A DNA stretch of 64,000 nucleotides from Streptomyces bambusae (GCF_020532645.1 NZ_JAJAUZ010000041.1:1-64000), one strand, 5' to 3'. Positions 8,766 through 17,744 are shown, counted from the first letter of the stretch. Numbers and translations: made by a program. Notes: a model not told the origin generated them from the sequence alone.

Positions 8766-9977
8766 ATGCAGGTGATCCAGTCAACGAAGCTCGCCAATGT
8801 CTGCTACGAAATCCGCGGCCCGGTTCTCGAAGAGGCCATGCGGCTCGAAGCAGCAGGTCATCGCATCCTCAAGCTGAACACGGGCAACCCCGCGGCATTC
8901 GGTTTCGAGTGCCCGCCCGAGATCCTCGAGGACATGCTCCGCAACCTGGGCAACGCCCACGGGTACGGGGACGCGAAGGGCCTGCTGTCGGCACGCCGTG
9001 CGGTCATGCAGCATTACCAGACCAAGGGCATCGAGCTGGACGTCGAGGACATCTACCTCGGCAACGGCGTGTCCGAGCTGATCCAGATGTCCATGCAGGC
9101 GCTCCTGGACGACGGCGACGAGGTGCTCGTCCCGGCGCCGGACTACCCGCTGTGGACCGCCTCCGTCAGCCTGGCCGGCGGCACCGCGGTGCACTACCGG
9201 TGCGACGAGCAGTCCGACTGGATGCCGGACCTCGCCGACATCGAGCGCAAGATCACCGACCGCACCCGCGCGCTCGTGATCATCAACCCGAACAACCCGA
9301 CCGGCGCCGTCTACGGCGACGAGATGCTGCGCGGGCTCACGGACATCGCCCGCCGCCACAACCTCGTGGTCTGCTCCGACGAGATCTACGACCGGATCCT
9401 GTACGACGGCGCCACCCACACGAACACCGCGGCGATCGCCCCCGACCTGCTGTGCCTGACCTTCAACGGGCTCTCGAAGAACTACCGGGTGGCCGGCTAC
9501 CGCTCCGGCTGGATGGCCGTGTGCGGCCCGAAGTCGCACGCCGCCTCGTACATCGAGGGGCTGACGATCCTCGCGAACATGCGGCTGTGCGCGAACATGC
9601 CCGCCCAGCACGCCGTGGCCACCGCGCTCGGCGGCCGCCAGTCGATCACCGATCTGGTGCTGCCCGAGGGCCGGCTGCTGGAGCAGCGGGACACGGCGTA
9701 CGACCTGCTGACGCAGATCCCGGGCATCACCTGCGTGAAGCCCAAGGGCGCGCTCTACCTGTTCCCGCGCCTGGACCCGGCCGTCTACAAGATCAAGGAC
9801 GACCGGCAGATGGTCCTCGACCTGCTCCGGGCCGAGAAGATCATGGTGGTGCACGGCACCGGCTTCAACTGGCCCGAGCCCGACCACTTCCGCATCGTCA
9901 CCCTGCCGAACGCCAAGGACCTGGCCGACGCGGTCACCCGGATCGGCAGCTTCCTCGACGGGTACGGCCAGCCGTAG
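8766..9977 (+). CDS. PLP-dependent aminotransferase, alanine/valine-pyruvate type (AlaA-like)
   Basis: A 403-residue class I/II aminotransferase. Motifs: the LKLNTGNPAAFGF N-terminus typical of AlaA-like enzymes, PDYPLWTASV, NPNNPTGAVY (PLP phosphate/pyridine contacts), SDEIYDRILYDG (Asp binding pyridine N) and the Schiff-base Lys in FNGLSKNYRVAGYRSGW. Length and order match glutamate-pyruvate aminotransferases that keep alanine balance in actinobacteria. It is probably monocistronic; the next gene has its own leader. Donor and acceptor cannot be proven from sequence. Confidence 0.92.
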   Translation: MQVIQSTKLANVCYEIRGPVLEEAMRLEAAGHRILKLNTGNPAAFGFECPPEILEDMLRNLGNAHGYGDAKGLLSARRAVMQHYQTKGIELDVEDIYLGNGVSELIQMSMQALLDDGDEVLVPAPDYPLWTASVSLAGGTAVHYRCDEQSDWMPDLADIERKITDRTRALVIINPNNPTGAVYGDEMLRGLTDIARRHNLVVCSDEIYDRILYDGATHTNTAAIAPDLLCLTFNGLSKNYRVAGYRSGWMAVCGPKSHAASYIEGLTILANMRLCANMPAQHAVATALGGRQSITDLVLPEGRLLEQRDTAYDLLTQIPGITCVKPKGALYLFPRLDPAVYKIKDDRQMVLDLLRAEKIMVVHGTGFNWPEPDHFRIVTLPNAKDLADAVTRIGSFLDGYGQP

Positions 9978-10046
9978 CCCGCACCTCCCGGATCCCGGCG
10001 CCGGGCGTCCCCAGCGGACGCCCGGCAAAGACCCGACAAAAACTGG

Positions 10047-10071
10047 ACCGATCTCTACTTTAGAACCGATC
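10047..10071. promoter_or_regulatory. Direct repeats ACCGATC upstream of the small protein gene
   Basis: ACCGATC occurs at 10047-10053 and 10065-10071, an 18-base period that places both copies on nearly the same DNA face, with CTACTTTAG between them. The position, 40-65 bases before the start of the 129-residue protein, suits an activator or repressor site. Confidence 0.4.
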
Positions 10072-10082
10072 CAAGGTAGGAT

Positions 10083-10109
10083 TGGCCTCCTGACCCTGCC
10101 AGGAGGCCA
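10083..10109 (+). promoter_or_regulatory. Perfect hairpin enclosing the ribosome-binding site
   Basis: TGGCCTCCTG (10083-10092) pairs perfectly with CAGGAGGCCA (10100-10109) around a seven-base loop ACCCTGC. The 3' arm contains the AGGAGG Shine-Dalgarno of the gene starting at 10113, so the folded mRNA would hide it. Ten uninterrupted pairs, mostly GC, make the fold stable. Confidence 0.6.
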
Positions 10110-10112
10110 TCC

Positions 10113-10502
10113 ATGTACGAACCGACCCGCACCAAGCCGGGCCACGGCGTGCCCGGCCGCGCCGGTCGCCCGGCCGACTTCCCGCACCGCAGCCGCGGTG
10201 AGGAGCTGGACATCCAGCTGGCCGGGCACCTGTCCGCACTGCTCGCCCTCACCGACGAACTCGGCCTCGAAGAACCCGCCGAGGCCATCGCCCGCCAGGT
10301 CGCCCGACTGCGCGGCGCCCCGCCGGCCCGGCACGCCGGCCACAGCCGCCAGAGCTCCGCCGCCCTGCACCGCCGCGCCCACGACACCGCCGCCCGCGCC
10401 CTGCTCGTCGCCGCCTCGCGCCCCGACACCTCGGCCGCGATCCTCGCCGCCGAGCGCATGGACGCCCACACCGCCGCGCTGGACCTCGCCGCGGCTTCCT
10501 GA
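10113..10502 (+). CDS. Hypothetical small helical protein
   Basis: The 129-residue product has no family I can name. After a polar Pro/Arg-rich start (residues 1-30), it is Ala-rich and predicted helical throughout (ELDIQLAGHLSALLALTDELGLEEPAEAIARQ and a second region around 85-129), with no signal peptide, membrane segment or cysteine. It starts at ATG with AGGAGG eight bases upstream, the whole site lying in the arm of a perfect hairpin. It is flanked by a terminator-like palindrome and a tandem repeat downstream. It may be a regulatory or stress protein expressed only when the leader opens, but this is inference. Confidence 0.75.
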   Translation: MYEPTRTKPGHGVPGRAGRPADFPHRSRGEELDIQLAGHLSALLALTDELGLEEPAEAIARQVARLRGAPPARHAGHSRQSSAALHRRAHDTAARALLVAASRPDTSAAILAAERMDAHTAALDLAAAS

Positions 10503-10504
10503 TC

Positions 10505-10521
10505 GGCCCCGGTCCGGGGCC
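10505..10521. terminator. GC palindrome after the small protein gene
   Basis: GGCCCCGG and CCGGGGCC are separated by a single T immediately after the stop codon, forming a tight hairpin consistent with a Streptomyces-type terminator serving either direction. Confidence 0.5.
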
Positions 10522-10537
10522 GCGGAGGCCTCGGACC

Positions 10538-10595
10538 GGGAGCCACGACGCACGGGCGGACGGCCCGGGAGCCACGACGCACGGCCGGACGGCCG
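10538..10595. repeat. Two tandem copies of a 29-base unit
   Basis: A unit beginning GGGAGCCACGACGCACGG is present at 10538-10566 and again at 10567-10595, with a G/C difference in the middle of each copy. It lies between two convergent genes and has no evident coding role. Confidence 0.75.
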
Positions 10596-10601
10596 GAGCC
10601 C

Positions 10602-11066
10602 TCACGGACCCGCCGTCACCGCCACCGCGTACACCCCGCAGTACGGCACCACCCCGCGCGGCCACACCGGCCCCACCGCCCGCCCGCTGCGCACCGCGCC
10701 CGCCGCGGCCTCCCGTACGTCGACCAGCGCCAGGCCCTTCGCGCCCTCGCCCGCCGCCTGCTCGGCCCGCCGGAAGTCCACCGTCACCCGGTACGTGCCC
10801 CGGTGCGCCGCGGCCGCCGTCACCGCTATCTCCGCCGACACCCGCCGGGTGGCCGGATCCACTCGGCATCCGGTCAGGGCCACGTCGCGCGCGGGCGGGC
10901 CGGCCGCCTCACGCGTCTCCTGCGCCTCAGGGCGCGTCTGCGGCCCGATGGCCGCCCACGAGTAGAGCACGAACGGGGCGAACACCAGCAGCGCCGCCAC
11001 CAGCACGAGGGCCACCTGCCACCCGCGCCACTCACCCGGACGTGCACCGGGTCTGCCGTACGACAT
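10602..11066 (-). CDS. Hypothetical single-pass membrane protein
   Basis: The 154-residue product starts MSYGRPGARPGEWRGW, then has one hydrophobic helix (VALVLVAALLVFAPFVLYSWAAI, residues about 18-40) followed by an extracytoplasmic domain of about 110 residues rich in Ala, Arg and Val with two cysteines. The ATG at 11066 is chosen because the domain begins cleanly there; a longer in-frame extension upstream is Arg-rich and unlikely to be translated. It is divergent from the TelA operon with about 166 bases between. I do not recognise the family. Confidence 0.75.
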   Translation of the reverse strand: MSYGRPGARPGEWRGWQVALVLVAALLVFAPFVLYSWAAIGPQTRPEAQETREAAGPPARDVALTGCRVDPATRRVSAEIAVTAAAAHRGTYRVTVDFRRAEQAAGEGAKGLALVDVREAAAGAVRSGRAVGPVWPRGVVPYCGVYAVAVTAGP

Positions 11067-11232
11067 GGCCCGATCATTCCCAGCCACCGCCGCCCGAACC
11101 CGTATCGGCCGCCCGCCGTGCGGCAGGGCCGGGCCGCAGGACACCGCCCGGCAGCCGAACGGGGACCGCTTCGTCACCGGTCGTTCACCCAACTCCCTCT
11201 GGAATGTGGGTTTCCGCGAGCACGCTGCCCCC

Positions 11233-12321
11233 GTGAGACGCATCCTGGGAATCGCCCTGGCGATCGTGCTGATCGGTGGCGTGGCCGCCGCCGTCATCGC
11301 GGGTCGCGGAGGTCAGGGCTCAGACGGCACGGCAACGAAGACCGTGCGCGGAGTGATCGGATCGGAGAAGAGCGAGTTCTTCACCGACCCCGAGGTCGTG
11401 AAGGCCCTGGCCGACAAGGGCTTCACCGTGCAGACCGAGACGTCCGGCTCGTGGGCCATGGACCGGCTGCCCCTGAAGGAGTACGACTTCGCCTTCCCCG
11501 GCAGCAGCGAGCCGGCCCGGCGGATCCTGGCGAAGGCCGCGCCGAAGGGGGCGCAGCCGGCCCGCCCGTTCTACTCCCCGCTGGTCGTGGTGACCCGCAG
11601 CGCCGCGGCGAAGGTGCTCGCCGACAACGGGCTCGCGCAGCTGAAGGGCGCGCACACCGGCCGGCTGCGGATGGGCGCCTATCTGAAGGCCGCCGCCGAG
11701 GACCGCACCTGGCAGCAGCTCAAGGGCTCCGCCGGGCACCCCGAGCTGACCGGCACGGTCTTCGTGAAGACCACCGACCCCAACACCTCCAACTCCGGAG
11801 CCCTCTGGCTCTCCGCCACCTCCTTCGTCGCCAACGGCACCAAGACCGTCGCCGACGAGGCGGCGATCGCCGCCAACGCCCCGCTGATGCGCAAGCTGTA
11901 CGCCGTCCAGGGGGCCCTGGCACAGAGCACCGACGAGCCGTTCCGGGACTTCATCAGCGGCGCCGGCGACCCGCTGATCCTCGTGTACGAGTCGCAGATC
12001 GCGGCCCTGCTGCTCCAGCAGCAGGACCCCGGCGACCTGGTCGTCCTCTACCCGGACACCACGGTCAACAGCGACCACACCCTGGTGCCGTTCAACGACG
12101 ACGCCCGGGCGCTCGGAGACCTGCTGGCCAACGACAAGCGGCTGCGGCAGCTGGCCGTCAGGCACGGGTTCCGCCCGCAGGGCGCCCGCGCCGAGTTCGC
12201 CGCCGCCACCGCGCAGCACACCGGATACCTCGCCCGGGAGCTGAGCGGAATCCGCCAGGTGAGCGCGCCGACCCTCCCCGTCCTGCAGGCGCTCGCCCGC
12301 CGGGCCACGGGCACGAACTGA
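11233..12321 (+). CDS. Extracytoplasmic solute-binding-like protein of the TelA operon
   Basis: A 362-residue protein starting at GTG with an N-terminal hydrophobic segment (ILGIALAIVLIGGVAAAVIAG) that would anchor or export it. The remainder resembles type 2 periplasmic solute-binding domains (GVIGSEKSEFFTDPEVVKAL, a middle NTSNSGALWLSATSFV segment that in phosphate/molybdate binders contacts the oxyanion, and ILVYESQIAALL). There is no lipobox cysteine. It is the first gene of a four-gene set with telA, a vWA lipoprotein and a membrane protein, which suggests a complex at the envelope. The ligand is unknown; an oxyanion is only a guess from the fold and neighbour. Confidence 0.8.
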   Translation: MRRILGIALAIVLIGGVAAAVIAGRGGQGSDGTATKTVRGVIGSEKSEFFTDPEVVKALADKGFTVQTETSGSWAMDRLPLKEYDFAFPGSSEPARRILAKAAPKGAQPARPFYSPLVVVTRSAAAKVLADNGLAQLKGAHTGRLRMGAYLKAAAEDRTWQQLKGSAGHPELTGTVFVKTTDPNTSNSGALWLSATSFVANGTKTVADEAAIAANAPLMRKLYAVQGALAQSTDEPFRDFISGAGDPLILVYESQIAALLLQQQDPGDLVVLYPDTTVNSDHTLVPFNDDARALGDLLANDKRLRQLAVRHGFRPQGARAEFAAATAQHTGYLARELSGIRQVSAPTLPVLQALARRATGTN

Positions 12322-12335
12322 AGGGCAAGGACACC

Positions 12336-13532
12336 GTGACCGCAACCCCGCTCACCCCGCCCGGGGACGCACCGCTGGTGCTGACCGCGCCCGAGCCGGT
12401 GCCCGCCGTCCGCAAGGAGCAGGCCGCCGGGCTGGTGCCGCTACAGGACGGCGTGCAGGAGGAGATGGCCCGGCGGGCCGGCGAGTACGTCGGCGGCCTC
12501 GCCGGACTCGACGCCCGCTCCCCCGAGTTCGCCGCCCGGATCGGCGAGATCGCCGGCCTCGGCGCCGGGGAGATCCGCAGTGCCGCCCAGCAGTCCAACC
12601 GGATGCTCGACCGGGCCGTGCGGGCCCTGGGCCGGGACGCGGACGGCGACGCGCAGGCCCGGGTGGCCGGCTCCCTGGTGGAGCTGCGCCGCACCGTCGG
12701 GGACCTCGACCCGCGCGACCGGCCCGGCAAGGGCGTCGGCCGACTGCTGTCGAAGCTGCCGGGCGGCAGCAGGTTCCGCGACCACGTCGCCAAGTACGCC
12801 TCCTCCCAGGCCACCCTGAACAAGATCGTCGGCTCGCTGCGCAGCGGCCAGGACGAGCTGCGGCGCGACAACGCGGCGCTGCACACCGAGCGGACCCGGC
12901 TCTGGGAGACGATGGGCAGGCTCCAGGAGTACGCCGTGCTGACCGAGGCCCTGGACGGGGCGGTGGCGCAGCGGATCGCCGAGACCGAGCCGGGCGACCC
13001 GGCGCAGGCCGACGCGCTGCGCGCGGACGTGCTGTTCCCGGTCCGGCAGAAGCACCAGGACCTGCTGACCCAGCTGGCCGTGTGCGCGCAGGGCTACCTG
13101 GCGATGGACGTGGTGCGCCGCAACAACGACGAGCTGATCAAGGGCGTGGAGCGGGCGGCGACGACGACCGTGTCGGCGCTGCGGATCGCCGTGATGCTGG
13201 CCTCCGCGCTGGACGGCCAGCGCAAGGTCATCGAGCAGGTCGACACGCTGCGCAGCACCACCGAGGACCTGATCCGCGGCAACGCCGAGATGATCGGCTC
13301 GCAGAGCGGCGAGATCCAGCGGATCGCGGCCGACCCGGCGGTCGGCGCGGAGACGCTGCGGGCCGCGTTCGGGCAGATCTACAAGACGCTCGACGCGATC
13401 GACACGTACAAGGTGCAGGCCACCGAGAGCATGGCGGCCACCGTCGAGGCGCTGACCGGCGAGCTGCAGGCGGCGTCCGCGCACCTGGCGCGGACCCGTA
13501 CCGCGGGTGCGCCGGAAGGCGGTGGCGCATGA
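12336..13532 (+). CDS. telA: TelA family toxic anion resistance protein
   Basis: A 398-residue TelA-family protein (named after tellurite/toxic-anion resistance). It is almost wholly alpha-helical with the family core from about residue 100 on: VAKYASSQATLNKIVGSLRSGQDELRRDNAAL, DVLFPVRQKHQDLLTQLAVCAQGYLAMD, RRNNDELIKGVERAATTTVSAL. The GTG start lies 14 bases after the preceding stop. It is followed by an ATGA overlap with the vWA gene, so the products are probably made in step. TelA proteins associate with stress and envelope systems; the molecular mechanism is not established. Confidence 0.9.
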   Translation: MTATPLTPPGDAPLVLTAPEPVPAVRKEQAAGLVPLQDGVQEEMARRAGEYVGGLAGLDARSPEFAARIGEIAGLGAGEIRSAAQQSNRMLDRAVRALGRDADGDAQARVAGSLVELRRTVGDLDPRDRPGKGVGRLLSKLPGGSRFRDHVAKYASSQATLNKIVGSLRSGQDELRRDNAALHTERTRLWETMGRLQEYAVLTEALDGAVAQRIAETEPGDPAQADALRADVLFPVRQKHQDLLTQLAVCAQGYLAMDVVRRNNDELIKGVERAATTTVSALRIAVMLASALDGQRKVIEQVDTLRSTTEDLIRGNAEMIGSQSGEIQRIAADPAVGAETLRAAFGQIYKTLDAIDTYKVQATESMAATVEALTGELQAASAHLARTRTAGAPEGGGA

Positions 13533-15175
13533 TGCCGGACGGTTTCGGCGCCTTCGACGGGCGGCTGCGGCGGTCCGCGTACGGCGGCCACCAACTGGTC
13601 GCGCTGGTCGTGGCGATGGCGGTGCTCGTGGGCGTCGCGGCGTGCACGGCCGAGGACGAGCCGGAGCAGGAGAGCGTCTACCGGGAGGGCACCCTGCGGG
13701 TGCTGGCCTCCAGCGAGCTCGACGACATGAAGGACGTGCTGGCGGCGGCCCGCAAGGAGACCGGCGTCACCGTCGAACTGACCTCCATGGGCACCCTGGA
13801 CGCGGCCGAACTGGTGGCCTCGGGCAAGGCCGACGGCCGGTACGACGCGGCCTGGCTGTCGTCCAACGACTACCTGCGGCTGCGGCCGGAGGCGGCGGGG
13901 AAGCTGGCCTCGGAGACGCCGGTGATGACCTCGCCGGTCGCGCTGGGGGTGAAGACCTCTGCGGTGGCCCGGCTGGGCTGGAAGCCGGCGGAGGTGACCT
14001 GGCGGGCCGTGCACGACGCGGTCGCCGCCGGGAAGCTGACCTACGGGATGACCGACCCGGTCCGCTCCAACTCCGGTTTCGCCGCGCTGGTCTCCGTGGC
14101 GTCGGGGCTGTCGGGGGCGCAGGCCGCGCTGACCGACGCGGACGTGAGGAAGGCCTCGCCGCAGCTGAAGGAGTTCTTCACCGGGCAGCAGCTGACCTCG
14201 GGCTCGTCGGGCTGGCTGGCCGACGCGTACCGGCGGCGCGGCACGGTGGACGCGCTGGTCAACTACGAGTCGGTGCTGACGTCGATGAACCGGACCGGGA
14301 ACGCCGGGCTGACGGTGATCCGGCCCCGCGACGGGGTGGTGACCGCGGACTACCCGTTCACCCTGCTCGCCTCCGCCCCGGCCGGGGCGCGTGCGTCGGG
14401 CCGGGCGCTGACCGCGTACCTGCGGCGGCCGGTGGTGCAGCGGACGATCACGGCGGAGACGTTCCGGCGTCCGGTGGCGCCCGGGGTGGCGCCGGCGCCG
14501 GGGCTGGCCGCGGACAAGCGGCGCGAGCTGCCGTTCCCCGGCTCCCGCTCGGTCGCCGACGGGCTGCTCGCGAGTTACGAGAACGAGCTGCGGCGGCCGT
14601 CGCGGACCGTGTACGTGCTCGACACGTCGGGGTCGATGGAGGACGGGAACCGGATCGGCCGCCTGCGGGACGCGCTCACCGAGCTGACGGGGACCGGGAG
14701 TTCGGCGCCGGGCCGGCGGTTCCGGGACCGCGAGGAGGTGACGCTGGTGCCGTTCGGCTCGGACGTGAAGTCGGTCCGTACGCACGTGGTGGAGCCCGGG
14801 CGGCCCGGTGCGGCGCTGAAGGCGATCACGGCCGACGTGGCCGCGCTGCGCCCGGAGGGCGGCACGGCCGTGTACAGCAGCCTGGAGGCCGCCTACCGGC
14901 ACCTCGGCAAGGAGCGCGCCGACGCGTTCACCTCGATCGTGCTGATGACGGACGGGGAGAACACGGAGGGCGTGGCCGCGGGGCACTTCGACGAGTTCTA
15001 CGCGAAGCTGCCGGCGGACCAGCGCAACACCCCGGTGTTCGCGGTTCTGTTCGGCGATTCGGACCGTGCCGAGCTGGCGCACATCGCCGAGCTGACCGGC
15101 GGCCGGCTGTTCGACGCGACCGGCGGGAACGGCTCGCTGGACGGCGCCTTCGAGGAGATCCGTGGCTACCAGTAG
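13529..15175 (+). CDS. Lipoprotein fusing a solute-binding domain to a von Willebrand A domain
   Basis: A 548-residue protein. The N-terminus carries a lipoprotein signal (hydrophobic run ending VGVAAC, with the Cys as the lipid site near residue 36). Residues about 45-320 form a solute-binding-like domain (TLRVLASSELDDMKDVLAAA; MTDPVRSNSGFAALVS). Residues about 350-540 form a vWA domain with an intact MIDAS: DTSGSMEDGN, GGTAVYSSL and LMTDGENTEG. The start overlaps the telA stop (ATGA). The pairing of a metal-dependent adhesion site with a ligand-binding domain on the cell surface, next to TelA, suggests a stress-sensing or assembly complex. Function beyond that is unknown. Confidence 0.87.
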   Translation: MMPDGFGAFDGRLRRSAYGGHQLVALVVAMAVLVGVAACTAEDEPEQESVYREGTLRVLASSELDDMKDVLAAARKETGVTVELTSMGTLDAAELVASGKADGRYDAAWLSSNDYLRLRPEAAGKLASETPVMTSPVALGVKTSAVARLGWKPAEVTWRAVHDAVAAGKLTYGMTDPVRSNSGFAALVSVASGLSGAQAALTDADVRKASPQLKEFFTGQQLTSGSSGWLADAYRRRGTVDALVNYESVLTSMNRTGNAGLTVIRPRDGVVTADYPFTLLASAPAGARASGRALTAYLRRPVVQRTITAETFRRPVAPGVAPAPGLAADKRRELPFPGSRSVADGLLASYENELRRPSRTVYVLDTSGSMEDGNRIGRLRDALTELTGTGSSAPGRRFRDREEVTLVPFGSDVKSVRTHVVEPGRPGAALKAITADVAALRPEGGTAVYSSLEAAYRHLGKERADAFTSIVLMTDGENTEGVAAGHFDEFYAKLPADQRNTPVFAVLFGDSDRAELAHIAELTGGRLFDATGGNGSLDGAFEEIRGYQ

Positions 15176-15779
15176 CAGCTTCGGCGGCCGGGTGCTGGCC
15201 TGGCTGGAGTCCCGCAAGAACCTGGCCGGCAGCGCCGGCGGGCTGGCCGGGCTGGCCCTCACGTTCACCGGGCTGGCGGGCACGTACTGGCCGGTGGTGG
15301 TGGCCGGGCTGTACGGCGCGGGCGCGCTGCTCGCGCCGCCGGACCGGCCGGTCGTCCCGGAGTTCGACCCGGCGGAGGAGTTCGACCCGCTGCGCGGGGA
15401 CTTCGCGGCGCTGCGCGGCTACCTGGACGAGGTGGAGCTGCCGCCCGCGGCGGCCGGCCGGCTCACCGAGCTGCTGGCCCGGTACGAGGCGCTGCTCGAC
15501 CCGGGCTGGGTGGCGGACGTGCTGGCGACGGACCCGGAGGCGGTGCACGTCCTGGCGCGGGCGGTGCGCCGGGACCTGCCGGAGTGCGTGGACACCTACA
15601 ACCGGGCCCGCTGGTGGAACCGTCTGCAGCCGGGCGCCGAGCCGCCGGAGCGGCACCTGGAGCGGCAGCTGACGGTGCTCTTCGGCGAGGCGGAACGCCT
15701 GACGGCGGACCTCCAGGACAGGGAGGCCCGCCGTCAGCAGACGCACACGGCCTATCTGGAGGAGCGCGGACGCTCCTGA
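15162..15779 (+). CDS. Membrane protein of the TelA operon
   Basis: A 205-residue protein starting at GTG inside the 3' end of the vWA gene (14-base overlap). After a short cytoplasmic segment (LAWLESRKNLAGSAGG) there are one or two closely spaced hydrophobic helices (residues about 22-58). A soluble, strongly helical C-terminal domain of about 140 residues follows, ending in a charged Glu/Arg-rich coil (LTADLQDREARRQQTHTAYLEE). It is last in the operon and probably anchors or regulates the TelA/vWA proteins. I cannot assign a named family with confidence. Confidence 0.8.
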   Translation: MATSSSFGGRVLAWLESRKNLAGSAGGLAGLALTFTGLAGTYWPVVVAGLYGAGALLAPPDRPVVPEFDPAEEFDPLRGDFAALRGYLDEVELPPAAAGRLTELLARYEALLDPGWVADVLATDPEAVHVLARAVRRDLPECVDTYNRARWWNRLQPGAEPPERHLERQLTVLFGEAERLTADLQDREARRQQTHTAYLEERGRS

Positions 15780-15890
15780 TCCGGCCGGACAGGACCGGTC
15801 AGACGGGCGGTGTGCTGCGGCGGGAATGCCGTGGTCGGGGATTCCCATCGCGGTGGGCGCCGCTTGGTCGGGGGCTCCCACGTTCTCGGT

Positions 15891-15910
15891 CGCCCCGGTG
15901 TGACGGGGCG
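15891..15910. terminator. Hairpin between TelA operon and PEP carboxykinase
   Basis: CGCCCCG (15891-15897) pairs with CGGGGCG (15904-15910) around a six-base loop, just past the PEP carboxykinase stop. No T-run follows. Confidence 0.5.
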
Positions 15911-15917
15911 GGGCGGA

Positions 15918-17744
15918 TCAGCCCAGGCGCTCGACGAGCGCGTGGTACTGGTCCCACAGCTCCTTCGGCGTGTGGTCGCCGTAGGTGTTGAGGTGCTCGG
16001 GGACCAGGGCGGCCTCCTCGCGCCAGACCTCCTTGTCGACCGTGAGGAGGAACTCCAGGTCGGCTTCGGAGATGTCGAGGCCGTCGAGGTCGAGGGCCGC
16101 CTTGGTCGGCAGGACGCCGATGGGGGTCTCGACGCCCTCGGCGGTGCCGTCGAGGCGGCCGACGATCCACTTCAGGACGCGGCTGTTCTCGCCGAAGCCG
16201 GGCCACACGAACTTGCCCGCGTCGTTCTTGCGGAACCAGTTCACGTAGTAGATCTTCGGGAGCTTCGCCTGGTCCTTGTCGGCGGCGACCTTCACCCAGT
16301 GGGCCATGTAGTCGCCCATGTTGTAGCCGCAGAACGGCAGCATGGCGAACGGGTCGCGGCGCAGCTCGCCGACCTTGCCCTCGGCGGCGGCGGTCTTCTC
16401 GGAGGCGATGTTCGAGCCGATGAAGACGCCGTGGTTCCAGTCGAAGGACTCGGTGACCAGGGGGACGGCGGAGGCGCGGCGGCCGCCGAAGAGGATCGCG
16501 GAGATCGGGACGCCCTTGGGGTCCTCCCACTCGGGGGCGATCGTCGGGCACTGCGAGGCCGGGACGGCGAAGCGGGCGTTGGGGTGGGCGGCCGGGGTGC
16601 CGGACTCCGGGGTCCAGGCGTTGCCCTTCCAGTCGATCAGGTGGGCGGGCGCCTCTTCGGTCATGCCCTCCCACCAGACGTCGCCGCCGTCGGGGGTGAG
16701 CGCGACGTTGGTGAAGACGGTGTTCGCGTACATCGTCTTCATGGCGTTGGCGTTGGTGTGCTCGCCGGTGCCGGGTGCGACGCCGAAGAAGCCGGCCTCG
16801 GGGTTGATCGCGTAGAGGCGGCCGTCCTCGCCGAACCGCATCCAGGCGATGTCGTCACCGATGGTCTCGACGGTCCAGCCGGGGATCGTGGGCTCCAGCA
16901 TGGCCAGGTTGGTCTTGCCGCAGGCCGACGGGAAGGCGGCGGCGACGTAGCGGGCCTCGCCCTGCGGCGGGGTGAGCTTCAGGATGAGCATGTGCTCGGC
17001 GAGCCAGCCCTCGTCGCGGGCCATGACGGACGCGATGCGCAGGGCGTAGCACTTCTTGCCGAGCAGGGCGTTGCCGCCGTAGCCCGAGCCGAACGACCAG
17101 ATCTCGCGGGTCTCCGGGAAGTGCGAGATGTACTTGGTGGTGTTGCAGGGCCACGGCACGTCGGCCTCGCCCTCGGCGAGCGGAGCGCCGAGGGTGTGGA
17201 CGGCCTTGACGAAGAAGCCGTCGCTGCCGAGCTCGTCCAGGACCGGCTGTCCCATGCGGGTCATGGTGCGCATCGCGACGGCGACGTACGCGGAGTCGGT
17301 GATCTCGACGCCGATGGCGGAGAGCTCGGAGCCGAGGGGGCCCATGCAGAAGGGCACGACGTACATCGTGCGGCCCTTCATGGAGCCGCGGAAGATGCCC
17401 TTCTCGCCCGCGAAGATGTCCTTCATCTCCGCCGGGGCCTTCCAGTGGTTGGTCGGGCCCGCGTCCTCCTCCTTCTCGGAGCAGATGAAGGTCCGGTCCT
17501 CGACGCGCGCGACGTCGGTCGGGTCGGAGGCGGCGTAGTACGAGTTCGGGCGCTTGACCTCGTCGAGCTTCTTGAACGTGCCCTTCTCGACGAGCTCCTC
17601 GCACAGGCGCTCGTACTCGGCTTCGGAACCGTCGCACCAGACGATCCGGTCGGGCTCGGTCAGGGCTGCGATTTCCTCCACCCAGGAGACGAGCTCCGTG
17701 TGGTTCGTCGGGACGGAAGTGGGAGCCGCGTTGTCGCGCGCCAC
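15918..17744 (-). CDS. pckG: Phosphoenolpyruvate carboxykinase (GTP)
   Basis: A 608-residue GTP-dependent PEP carboxykinase, which interconverts oxaloacetate and phosphoenolpyruvate at the start of gluconeogenesis. Diagnostic motifs are the kinase-1a P-loop with its reactive Cys (FPSACGKTNLAML), SYFGSGYGGNALLGKKC-like substrate loop (here FGSGYGGNALLGKKC), GFFGVAPGTG and FRKNDAGKFVWPGFGENSRVLKWI. Length matches the GTP family and not the ATP family. The GTG at 17744 is chosen over a longer frame because AAGGAG lies six bases before it. Its promoter is in the divergent region shared with the hemolysin III gene. Confidence 0.97.
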   Translation of the reverse strand: MARDNAAPTSVPTNHTELVSWVEEIAALTEPDRIVWCDGSEAEYERLCEELVEKGTFKKLDEVKRPNSYYAASDPTDVARVEDRTFICSEKEEDAGPTNHWKAPAEMKDIFAGEKGIFRGSMKGRTMYVVPFCMGPLGSELSAIGVEITDSAYVAVAMRTMTRMGQPVLDELGSDGFFVKAVHTLGAPLAEGEADVPWPCNTTKYISHFPETREIWSFGSGYGGNALLGKKCYALRIASVMARDEGWLAEHMLILKLTPPQGEARYVAAAFPSACGKTNLAMLEPTIPGWTVETIGDDIAWMRFGEDGRLYAINPEAGFFGVAPGTGEHTNANAMKTMYANTVFTNVALTPDGGDVWWEGMTEEAPAHLIDWKGNAWTPESGTPAAHPNARFAVPASQCPTIAPEWEDPKGVPISAILFGGRRASAVPLVTESFDWNHGVFIGSNIASEKTAAAEGKVGELRRDPFAMLPFCGYNMGDYMAHWVKVAADKDQAKLPKIYYVNWFRKNDAGKFVWPGFGENSRVLKWIVGRLDGTAEGVETPIGVLPTKAALDLDGLDISEADLEFLLTVDKEVWREEAALVPEHLNTYGDHTPKELWDQYHALVERLG

